This document shows, in pieces, positions 20,734 through 28,500 of a stretch of 28,500 bases of DNA. A program made the position numbers and the translations under genes. The notes below the pieces were generated by a model. The model was not told where the DNA came from. It ran no database searches and saw only the letters and a program-made list of their open reading frames with translations. The first letter of the stretch is position 1. Each line of letters starts with the position of its first letter. Location of the stretch: positions 1-28,500 of IMG/VR virus record IMGVR_UViG_3300008448_000462; one strand, given 5' to 3'. The DNA comes from a virus.

Positions 20734-22806
20734 ATGACCACGCAAAACTATAATGGTGGCGCAATCCTCGGCGGTGTGTCTGCTGAGACGCCTGACTGGC
20801 TCGGCTCCTACAACGAGGGCATGAACGCCGCCATCGACCAGAACACTGCGCTTCTTAACCAGAAAGAAGCCAAGCAGCGTATGGTCGAGAACGCCGCCGC
20901 CGAAGCGCGCCGCGCGCAGACGCATGGCTGGCTGGCTGATGAGCATCAGCGCATTCAAGACGCATGGGGGGCTACTCCCGGTAGTCTCGGCCCGATTGCA
21001 CGCCCGCAGGGGCCGGGCCTCGGCCCCATGCCCATGGTCAACGTCCCGGTTCCCGGCGCGCCTATTGCGCCCAACGCCGGACTGCAGACCGAACTGAACG
21101 CCCCCGCCCCGGCGGCTCCCGCTGCCAACCCCACAGATATTGTCACGCAGCTTCTGCCCGAGTGGGCACGCATGGAGCAGCAGGTCGGTCTGCCGCCCAA
21201 CTACATGGAAACCGTGTCGATGCTGGAAAGCTCCGGCGGCACGAATACCGGCGACGGTAAATATGTTGGTGTGTTCCAGATCGGTCCCGAGGTAGCAGCC
21301 GACTTCGGCGTCACGCCAGAGCAGCTTAAGGACCCGCGCATCAACTCGCAGGTCGCCGCCAAGCTGGCTGGCCGCAATGCAGCGGCACTTCGTGGCGCTC
21401 TTGGCCGTGAAGTGCAGGGCTGGGAAGTCTATCTCGCCCATCAGCAAGGGGCTGGTGGCGCGCTGGCGCTGCTCCGTAACCCGCAGATGAAGGCCCTCGA
21501 CGCCCTTGCGCAAGCATACGGCGGCGACCGCATGCAGGCTCAGCAGGCCATCATCCGCAATGGCGGCAACACCAACATGACTGCCGGTGAGTTCGCCGCT
21601 CTCTGGCAGCAGAAGTTCTCCGGTATCCGCCCGCAGCCGTTTACTGGCGAGGCCACCGACCCGCTCGCGCAGAAGCCTACCCTTGGCTCGCCCGCGCAGG
21701 CCCGCTTCGATCTCGGCCTTTCCGGCTACCCGGAAGACGGCGGGGCGTACAATTCCGACGCAGTGCAGCCCCTTGGCGACCTCCCCGCCGGGCTCAATAC
21801 GGACGGCACGTTCAAGACTGATGCACCTGCTGCGGCTCCTCCTGCCGCACCGGCCAACCCTAGTCCTGCCCCGGCTGCTCCTGCTCCTTCCAGCGCGCTA
21901 CCCGCTGCAGCAGGTACCCCCGGACTAACGCCGCCTTCGTCCGCTGGCGATGTGGTCCCTGCCGTCTCGCGTGGGGATTTTGCCGGGATTAACGCGCCGG
22001 GGCAGGGCACCATCGCTCAGCAGATCATGCGCACGCCCACCGGGCAGCAGACCGCGCTGCCTGACAGCGGCCAGTACATGGTCGAGCCCGCCAAAATCCA
22101 GTCGGATGCGTACGAGCTACAGCAGCTTCGCAACACGCTGGAAGTCCAGTATGCCGAAGCCGTACGGTTCCGTGACCGTGAGAGCATGAACGCCATTCGC
22201 GGTAAGGCCGTGGAAGTCGACGCCGCCCTGCGCCTCATGGACAACATGAAGTCCATCGCTGCCCTGCAGGGTGGAGATGTGAACCGGGTGTCGCAGACCC
22301 TGTCCCGCCTCACCGGTGGTAAGGTGCGTATCGAACCGCGCTCGGACGGCAAGTACAACGTGTACTACAACGGCCAGATGACTTACGAGGGTGTCACGCA
22401 GGACGCCTTCATTGCTGCACTGCGGTCGGAATACGACCAGCAGTATCAGGCTCAGGTGTCTGCTGCGCTCAAGCAGCAGGACGAGATCGGCATGGAAGTC
22501 CTCAAGAGCCAGCTTAAGACCAACGAGAACGTCACCAAGGAGACGGCGGTCGCCCTGCGCGAGCGCGCGACGAAGATGCTGGAAGCTGAACTCAAGCGCA
22601 TGGACCCTGAGAGCACTGTCAACGTGACGGAAGGCGCAGACGGCCCGTACGTTATCGTCACGCCCAAGACCGGTGGCGGCTCGCCGCGTATCTACGCAAT
22701 GCAGCCGGTGCGTGGTGTAGATGGTTCCCCGATGCTTGATGCCTCTGGTAATCCGAAACTTAAGCCGGTACTCTTGAACGGCGACAACTCCGTACCTGTT
22801 CAGTAA
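20734..22806 (+). CDS. Internal virion protein with lytic transglycosylase domain
   Basis: This 690-residue protein starts at ATG 20734, 8 bases after the previous stop, behind a GGGGG stretch. Residues ~140-297 form an SLT-type lytic transglycosylase: catalytic Glu is E165 in SMLESSGGTN, followed by GVFQIGPEVA (179-188) and YLAHQQGAGGALALL (233-247). Such domains cut the glycan strand so DNA and proteins can cross the peptidoglycan at infection. Upstream, residues 1-135 are helical then Pro-rich; residues ~345-405 form a Pro/Ala linker; the C-terminal ~250 residues are helical (DAYELQQLRNTLEVQYAEAV, later EMGMEVLKSQL-like). The role is thus virion-borne peptidoglycan opening rather than lysis. 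Confidence 0.85.
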   Translation: MTTQNYNGGAILGGVSAETPDWLGSYNEGMNAAIDQNTALLNQKEAKQRMVENAAAEARRAQTHGWLADEHQRIQDAWGATPGSLGPIARPQGPGLGPMPMVNVPVPGAPIAPNAGLQTELNAPAPAAPAANPTDIVTQLLPEWARMEQQVGLPPNYMETVSMLESSGGTNTGDGKYVGVFQIGPEVAADFGVTPEQLKDPRINSQVAAKLAGRNAAALRGALGREVQGWEVYLAHQQGAGGALALLRNPQMKALDALAQAYGGDRMQAQQAIIRNGGNTNMTAGEFAALWQQKFSGIRPQPFTGEATDPLAQKPTLGSPAQARFDLGLSGYPEDGGAYNSDAVQPLGDLPAGLNTDGTFKTDAPAAAPPAAPANPSPAPAAPAPSSALPAAAGTPGLTPPSSAGDVVPAVSRGDFAGINAPGQGTIAQQIMRTPTGQQTALPDSGQYMVEPAKIQSDAYELQQLRNTLEVQYAEAVRFRDRESMNAIRGKAVEVDAALRLMDNMKSIAALQGGDVNRVSQTLSRLTGGKVRIEPRSDGKYNVYYNGQMTYEGVTQDAFIAALRSEYDQQYQAQVSAALKQQDEIGMEVLKSQLKTNENVTKETAVALRERATKMLEAELKRMDPESTVNVTEGADGPYVIVTPKTGGGSPRIYAMQPVRGVDGSPMLDASGNPKLKPVLLNGDNSVPVQ

Positions 22807-22815
22807 GGGGAACAC

Positions 22816-25800
22816 ATGGCTGGGCTAAACGATCCCCTCACGCAACTTGACTATGGCGTGGATTACGCCCGTGGTCCGCAGAGCACCACGCAGCAGACCG
22901 GCCTTGCTGGGCTGGCTACTCCTGCCAACCTCGACATCGCCCGCGCCAACCAGAACGCCCTCGGCAGTCTGTCTCAGCTTGGCAACATGCAGCTTTCAGC
23001 ACCCCCGCCGCCCAGCGCCCCGCGCGGGCCGGTCCTCGCCATCAGCCGGTCCTCCGGCCAGATTTGGGCTAACGGCAAGCTGTTCACTATCGACGACGCG
23101 CAGGGTGCGCTCGACAGCCAGCAATATCTTTCTGCGGCCCCGGCTCCCGCCCCGGCTGCCGCCGCTGGCGACTGGGAAGCCCTCGACATGGACGCCTACA
23201 GCCAGCACATTGAGCAGATCAAGAACCCCGGCATGGGCACGCTGGCGTCCAAGAACTTCGGCATCGGCGTCGACAACATGCAGATGCTGGGCGGCTACGG
23301 CATGCAGTTCCTCGGTGCCGAGGAAACCGGACAGGCTGTCGTCAGGAGCCAGCTTGACGACCTCGCCAAGAACGCGCCGTACCAGCGCAACTTCGATGAG
23401 ATCGGCTCCGACCCGAACCGTGGCGTCATGGATTGGTTCATCGCCAACCTTGCGCAGCAGGGTCCGAACATCGTTGAGAGCGCGGTCACCGCAGCCATCG
23501 GTGCTGTAGCTGGCGGCGCAGCCGGTGGCGGTCCTAACCCGGCCACTGCCGTAGGCGGTGCCGTCACTGCCATGGTCGGCAAGCAGGCGTTCAAGCAGGC
23601 GCTTCTCGCTGCCGCCAAGAAGTACGCCGCTGGTGAAGCCCTCGACGCTGCCGAGACGAAGCTGCTCCGTGAGGCCGCTGGTCTTACCGCCGCTGCCCGT
23701 CAGCAGATCGCTTCCAAGGTCGGCACTTTCACTACTGACACCGCTGGCGTTACAACCCAGTTCGGAAAGCAGCAGGCGGTCAACGCAGCCAAAGATATTG
23801 TAGACGCCGGTACCAGCAAGATCGCCGCAGGCGGTCTCGCCCAAGCCAAGGTCGGCGGCGCAGCCATCGCCACTGGTGCGCAGAACTATGCCACTGGCGT
23901 AGCCGATATGTACGGTGAGAGCGTCGAGGGCGGTGATCCGTCTCGCGGCATGGCCGCGCTTGCTGGCGTTCCCTACGCCGCGCTGGAGACCCTGCCCGAG
24001 TTCATCGCTGCTGCCCGCATCTTCAAGGGTTTTGGTGCCAGCACCAAGTCGCTCACCGGCATGTCCACACTGGGCAAGACCGGCGAGATCGCCAAGCGTA
24101 TCGGCACGGGCGTAGCCGCTGGTGGTGCACTGGAAGGTTCCACCGAACTGGGGCAGGAGAGCCTCGGCATCGGCATGAACGCCGAGGTCGACCTCAACAG
24201 CCCAGAGGGCGTGTCGCGGATGCTGAACGCATTCGCAGCCGGTGCTGCCATCGGCGGCTTTGTCGGCGCAGGTTCCAACCTCAATACGGGCAAGCCGCAC
24301 AATCTCCTTGCTGGTGGGCTGCAGCCCGCTGACCAGAGCGGCAACACCATCCTCAGCGGCGAGATCATCCCGCCCACGCCGCCCAGCGGCTTGAAAGTGC
24401 CTGACGGTTCTGTGCCTCTGCTGGGTGGACCCACCCCGGCACAGCCTTCACTGGGTGGCACCACCATGTCCGGTTCGCCGTTCAGCGGCAACCAAGGCTC
24501 CTACTACACTGGCAACCCGGCAGACGATGCTGCGCTGAACCCGGCTGGCCCCATCCCCATGGGAGCCCCCGCGACACCCATGTCGCCCCTCCCCGGTCAG
24601 CCGCCTGTAAATATGTTGCCGAGCGCCAGCACGATCTATCAGGGCCAAGACCCCGGTGCGCAGCCGCCGCTGCAGATCACTGGCTCCACCGCGCCGACCC
24701 CCGTGCCGCCCCAGCTTCCCCCGGTTATGAACATGCCGGGGCCGGACCAGTACGGTTCTGCCCTGTCGCAGGTCGCCGCTGGTGATCTGCCGGGGGCCGT
24801 GCCGCCGCCCACTCCGGGGCTCAACCGGCTGCAGCAGTTGCAGCAGCAGGCCCGCACACAGACCACTGAGGCCAACAGCCAATCTGCGCTCGCGCAGACT
24901 GCTCGCGCCGAGGGGGGCAACCCCCTTACGCTTAAGCAAATGCTTGGGCAGAAGGTCGAGCAGTCTGCGCCAGCGCCCGCTGGCAAGGCGAAGCTGGCCA
25001 AGGGCAAGGCACCCAAGGTCGTAGCTCCCAAGGCTACGGTGCCGGTCACCACGGACGCGCCCGCTGCCCCGGTCGGCAAGACCAAGTTGGCGGCGAAGGT
25101 CGCTGCACCCGTGGCGGTTCCCGCCGCACAGGCCAAGCTGCAGAAGGGCAAGGCCGTCCAGAAGGTCGCGGAAGAAACCAGCACGCACCCGGTCCATGAC
25201 AAGTTCATCGTGGAACTGGACGATGCGCGCATGAACCTTGAGAGCAAGGGCAAGCTGCGGGCTATCGCCACGCGGGCGCTCAAGGCTGGTGTGCTGACAC
25301 AGGCCGACCTCAAGGAAGTCGAGCCGATGTTCAAGGACCGCGACATGAGCGCGGACGACATCGCGCCCGAACTGTCCAGCATGATCGAACGCAACAAGGA
25401 AGCCGCAGCGGCTCCGGTTGCCGAGGAGAAGCCCGCGCCCAAGGAGCGCAAGGCTTCGCCTGAGAAGACCTTCTCGCTCAAGCCTAAAGAGGAGGCGAAG
25501 GCACCGGAGGCTCCAAGCCCAAAAGCGGAAGGGGCCGCAGCCGCCCCTTCGCAAAAGGCTGAGGCGGTAGAGGACACGGACGCTGACGAGGAGTTCGAGC
25601 AGGCGGTCAAAGAGATCGTCCTTATGAACACCGAGGAAGCCTACGACCAGCGGAGCGAGTTTGAAAACCTCGACACCGCCCTGTGGATTTATTGGGACAA
25701 CATTGCCGACACCATCACCGAGAACTACAAGGACAAGGACCGGGATCGCGCTTACAAAGTTGCTGAGTACCACTTCGGTAAGCAGCACGATCACTATATG

Positions 25801-28500
25801 GCACGGGAAGCCAAGGAGCGTGCCAAGACCGCACTGGCTCTCGTTGACCAGAACAAGCCGCTCGTCGACCCCGAAGTTGAGGCGCGTATTGCGCGCGTCC
25901 AGCGGGAAGACGCAGAGATCGCTGCACTCTCCGAGCAGGATGACATGGCCGAGGTCGAAGACCTCATCAAGTCGGTCAACACCAACGAGCCCGGCAGCGT
26001 GGAGTACGAGGACAGCCTGTCTGCCCTGATCGGCTATGCCAAGGACGGCAAGACCGAGAAGAAGGCGCGAGCGGCTGCGTCCGAGTACATCGAAAACGAG
26101 ATCGACCCATCCGAACTCAAGGTCTTTGAGCGGTCCACGCAGGACGCTGTGACCCAGACGGAACTCGACTTCAACAACATCACGACCACCATGGAGCAAG
26201 TCAACAATGGGGAGGTGACGCTTACTCAGAAGTTGGTGGGTATCCTTGTGTCGGCGTGGAAGCGCATCAAGGATAAGAACTTCAAGTACGGCGACATCCC
26301 GCTGTCGGCCTACATCAAGGGTGGCCCGCAGTTCTTCCACATGAAGGACGGCAAGGTGGTGCCCAAGAGCGATGGGCGCTTCTCCACGACCATGTGGGAC
26401 AAGCCGGACGCCACGTTCAACGTCGGTAAGATGCGGCTCAGCATCGGCAAGTTTGTTTCCAAGCTGTCGATGAAGCCCACCGTGTACGTGTACAAGGATC
26501 AGGCCGACCTCAAGGCGCAGAACCCGGACCTGCACAAGAAGCTGGCGGCTGGTCGCCCCGGCGACTTCGATACCGTTATGGCGTCCGGTTACTCCATGGG
26601 CGATATCGTCGTCATATTCTCTGACCGCATCGGCAGCGAGCAGCACCTCGCCTTCGTGCTGGCGCACGAAACGCTGGGCCACTTCGGTCTGCGCGGCCTG
26701 ATGGACAAGGGCGACTTCAACAAGATTATGACCAGCCTCTACGACACCGACAGTCGACTGACTGCGGCTGTCGACGCGGCCATGCAGATACGCGGGCTGA
26801 GCAAGGCGGAAGCCGTAGAGGAATATCTTTCTGACTACGCAGCGCAGCTTCATACCAGTCTGGTGCGGCGCGTGTGGAACGGCGTCAAAGGCGCTCTCAA
26901 CCGGGTGGGTATCCAGTTCGGTGACGAGGCCATGCGCTATATCCTGAGCCAGTCTAAGCGGTACGTGAAGACCGGAGAGAAGACCGGAGTGTTCACTTCC
27001 TCGTCGGTCATGCACCGCATGTGGGGCGTGGAGAACGCACAGGTCGGACGCTTCGCCCAAGTGGATACCGCCAGCCAGAACGAGATGGTGGCCGACATGC
27101 TGCGCCACAGCGCGGCCATCCCCATGAACCTCAAGGACGCAGGGCGCACCCTTGCAGACGCACTTGGTTCGTGGGACAGCTTCAAGACGGCGGTGTTCAG
27201 CCTCTCCAACTATCAGGCGCTGCGCAACCCCGGCCTCTATGCGTTCGAGAAACTGCTGGACGAAACCCGCCAGCACGAACAGTACGTGTACAACAAGTAC
27301 AACGCTAAGCTGGAAAAGCTGCTGTTCAAGAGCGAGGCGCATCGCGCCGCTGTCAGCCGTATGTTGCTGGAAGGCCGCGCCGTGTCGGTCTACCGCTTGC
27401 TGCAGGAACCCTTCGATCCCAAGGACCGCAGCACCCAGCTATTCAAGCTGAACCCCACCACTGGTGATCTCGAACAGAACATCACTGCCGTCGATGAGTT
27501 CATCAAGAAGGGCATCCTGTCCTTCGATGAGATGAAGAACGGCGTCGAGTACACCCGCGAGGTGATGAACAAAGACGGCGCGATGGAGAAGCGCAAGGAG
27601 AAGTTCAAGGGCTACCCCGAACTGACCCAAGACCAGTACGATGATTACGTGCTGTCTCGCCGCACCGTGGCTGACGTTGAGATGGAGTTGCTCAAGGCCA
27701 AGTACGCCAACTTCCTGCAGACCGAGGGCGTGTCGAAGAAAGCTGTCCGCCGCTTCCTCAAGAACAGCAAGGTGGGCGATGAGGCCGACAAACTCGTAAA
27801 GCGCACGTTCAACAAATACAAAGAAATCTACACGGCTGGTTACACCGTCGATGACCGTGGCAACCTTGAGCCCGGCACCAAGGAGATGGCGGACGCCGAC
27901 AGCTTCCTTGAGGCGGTCAACCGCGCCATCATCAGCGCCGACGACAAGAATGACCAAGCCGTGCGCGACTTCTTCGACAAGCAGAAGGTTGCCGACGACT
28001 TCATGGACAACCTCAAGGAGTTCCGTGCCAACCGCAAGGTGCCGGACGGCGACTTGACGTTCCTGTTCCAGAACGAGGTGAAGCGCATCGTCCTTGAGGA
28101 TGTGAACCTCGGCGTCGAGGAGGAGCGCGCCAAGCGCACCATGGCTGGTGGCTACGTCCCGGTCATCCGCGACAAGGCGTTCGAGCTTCGCCTGCAGGCT
28201 TACGACAAGAACGACCAAGAGGTGAAGCTGCATGAGAACCACAAGAAGCTGCTGACCTACAGCCAGTTCGGAGAGCGCAGCACGGCGGCATCCGCAGCAG
28301 AACTTATTGACGCGCAGTTCGAGGGCAAGACGTTCGAGGTCTGGGCCGACAAGGGCGATGGCACGTTCGACAAGACCGAGGTCACGCTCAAGGCCAAGTA
28401 CGGCGATGCACTATCGCAGGTGGGTTCCGACCCGGCGCTGAACCTTGACGAGTTCATTCATGGCCTGCGGCTGTTCAAGATCAATCTCGCGCCTGACAAG
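22816..28500 (+). CDS. Giant internal/polyvalent virion protein with HExxGH metallopeptidase-like domain (3' end outside window)
   Basis: The frame from ATG 22816 (GGGG upstream) stays open for 1895 codons to the right edge. Segments: ~1-200 polar with Pro tracts; ~205-255 and ~378-490 Gly/Ala-rich hydrophobic stretches, including GVAAGGALEGSTELGQESLG, a pattern I associate with large phage internal proteins; ~510-700 Pro/Gly linker; ~715-800 Lys/Ala/Pro-rich; ~800-1170 charged helices; ~1170-1400 a metallopeptidase-like domain with HETLGH (1284-1289) followed by GLRGL, then EEYLSD (1335-1340) as possible third ligand; beyond 1400, helical, with GYVPVIRD near 1778. It probably enters the cell with the DNA and may act there. 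Which part is processed, and the C-terminus, cannot be seen. Confidence 0.85.
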   Translation, partial: MAGLNDPLTQLDYGVDYARGPQSTTQQTGLAGLATPANLDIARANQNALGSLSQLGNMQLSAPPPPSAPRGPVLAISRSSGQIWANGKLFTIDDAQGALDSQQYLSAAPAPAPAAAAGDWEALDMDAYSQHIEQIKNPGMGTLASKNFGIGVDNMQMLGGYGMQFLGAEETGQAVVRSQLDDLAKNAPYQRNFDEIGSDPNRGVMDWFIANLAQQGPNIVESAVTAAIGAVAGGAAGGGPNPATAVGGAVTAMVGKQAFKQALLAAAKKYAAGEALDAAETKLLREAAGLTAAARQQIASKVGTFTTDTAGVTTQFGKQQAVNAAKDIVDAGTSKIAAGGLAQAKVGGAAIATGAQNYATGVADMYGESVEGGDPSRGMAALAGVPYAALETLPEFIAAARIFKGFGASTKSLTGMSTLGKTGEIAKRIGTGVAAGGALEGSTELGQESLGIGMNAEVDLNSPEGVSRMLNAFAAGAAIGGFVGAGSNLNTGKPHNLLAGGLQPADQSGNTILSGEIIPPTPPSGLKVPDGSVPLLGGPTPAQPSLGGTTMSGSPFSGNQGSYYTGNPADDAALNPAGPIPMGAPATPMSPLPGQPPVNMLPSASTIYQGQDPGAQPPLQITGSTAPTPVPPQLPPVMNMPGPDQYGSALSQVAAGDLPGAVPPPTPGLNRLQQLQQQARTQTTEANSQSALAQTARAEGGNPLTLKQMLGQKVEQSAPAPAGKAKLAKGKAPKVVAPKATVPVTTDAPAAPVGKTKLAAKVAAPVAVPAAQAKLQKGKAVQKVAEETSTHPVHDKFIVELDDARMNLESKGKLRAIATRALKAGVLTQADLKEVEPMFKDRDMSADDIAPELSSMIERNKEAAAAPVAEEKPAPKERKASPEKTFSLKPKEEAKAPEAPSPKAEGAAAAPSQKAEAVEDTDADEEFEQAVKEIVLMNTEEAYDQRSEFENLDTALWIYWDNIADTITENYKDKDRDRAYKVAEYHFGKQHDHYMAREAKERAKTALALVDQNKPLVDPEVEARIARVQREDAEIAALSEQDDMAEVEDLIKSVNTNEPGSVEYEDSLSALIGYAKDGKTEKKARAAASEYIENEIDPSELKVFERSTQDAVTQTELDFNNITTTMEQVNNGEVTLTQKLVGILVSAWKRIKDKNFKYGDIPLSAYIKGGPQFFHMKDGKVVPKSDGRFSTTMWDKPDATFNVGKMRLSIGKFVSKLSMKPTVYVYKDQADLKAQNPDLHKKLAAGRPGDFDTVMASGYSMGDIVVIFSDRIGSEQHLAFVLAHETLGHFGLRGLMDKGDFNKIMTSLYDTDSRLTAAVDAAMQIRGLSKAEAVEEYLSDYAAQLHTSLVRRVWNGVKGALNRVGIQFGDEAMRYILSQSKRYVKTGEKTGVFTSSSVMHRMWGVENAQVGRFAQVDTASQNEMVADMLRHSAAIPMNLKDAGRTLADALGSWDSFKTAVFSLSNYQALRNPGLYAFEKLLDETRQHEQYVYNKYNAKLEKLLFKSEAHRAAVSRMLLEGRAVSVYRLLQEPFDPKDRSTQLFKLNPTTGDLEQNITAVDEFIKKGILSFDEMKNGVEYTREVMNKDGAMEKRKEKFKGYPELTQDQYDDYVLSRRTVADVEMELLKAKYANFLQTEGVSKKAVRRFLKNSKVGDEADKLVKRTFNKYKEIYTAGYTVDDRGNLEPGTKEMADADSFLEAVNRAIISADDKNDQAVRDFFDKQKVADDFMDNLKEFRANRKVPDGDLTFLFQNEVKRIVLEDVNLGVEEERAKRTMAGGYVPVIRDKAFELRLQAYDKNDQEVKLHENHKKLLTYSQFGERSTAASAAELIDAQFEGKTFEVWADKGDGTFDKTEVTLKAKYGDALSQVGSDPALNLDEFIHGLRLFKINLAPDK
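26665..26682 (+). other. HExxGH metal-binding motif within giant protein
   Basis: Codons for H-E-T-L-G-H. Two His and one Glu would bind zinc and activate water; the later EEYLSD (26818-26835) could supply a Glu ligand. The six-residue spacing is HExxGH rather than HExxH, as in the dipeptidyl-peptidase III family (M49), and, as far as I recall, in some phage polyvalent-protein peptidases. Confidence 0.65.

Noticed and set aside
24448-27342. Very long open frame on the minus strand (about 964 codons) opposite the giant gene
   Set aside because: It is antisense to a strongly gene-like + strand frame; its product is His/Leu/Arg/Val-rich without recognisable domains. GC-rich codons in the third position readily leave the opposite strand open. 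No ribosome site or neighbours on that strand support it.
1-28500. Lysogeny, tRNA, insertion sequence or toxin-antitoxin genes
   Set aside because: Nothing resembling an integrase, repressor, transposase, inverted terminal repeats, tRNA cloverleaf or toxin pair was visible on either strand.

Overview
The window is a continuous piece of the virion-and-lysis module of a tailed phage with a short tail (podovirus-type). All 28 genes I support lie on the + strand and are packed tightly, many joined by 1-8 base stop/start overlaps. The short-tail assignment rests on a portal, scaffold and capsid set followed by adaptor and nozzle-like tail genes and then very large internal (ejection) proteins, with no tape-measure, sheath or tail-tube gene. 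DNA is GC-rich. The fibre repeat families remind me of phages and prophages of Alphaproteobacteria, so such a host is a reasonable but unproven inference. No terminase, DNA polymerase, RNA polymerase, integrase, repressor or tRNA is visible, so replication, packaging and any lysogeny genes would lie outside.

Layout: (1) 1-4545, fibre/structural genes: a 5'-truncated fibre with four ~86-residue modules, two unrecognised proteins, and a protein made of sixteen 22-residue repeats. (2) 4548-6087, a lysis/membrane cassette: four small membrane proteins around a T7-lysozyme-type amidase. (3) 6087-10368, head: portal, a small unknown, scaffold, major capsid protein. (4) 10384-13172, small beta-rich or low-complexity virion candidates, with two near-identical UUCG hairpin terminators separating the first three, then a fibre protein and Gly- and Lys-rich proteins. 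(5) 13169-18886, tail: adaptor-like proteins, a collar-domain fibre with ten 13-residue repeats, a large nozzle-like protein, and a small coiled-coil protein. (6) 18889-28500, internal/ejection proteins: an EGEYVIP-motif protein, a Gly/Ala-rich hydrophobic protein, a lytic transglycosylase protein, and a giant reading frame of at least 1895 codons that runs off the right edge.

As a whole, the genes would build the capsid around scaffold and portal, close it with adaptor and nozzle, attach fibres, load proteins that penetrate the cell envelope during DNA entry, and lyse the host with amidase plus holin candidate. The most notable items are the giant protein, which combines membrane-active Gly/Ala segments, a Pro/Ala/Lys-rich linker and an HExxGH metallopeptidase-like domain; the 16-copy repeat protein; the repeated HGL-x-x-G beta modules inside the nozzle-like protein; and a C-terminal fibre domain shared by two distant genes. 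No gene-free stretch longer than about 45 bases was found.
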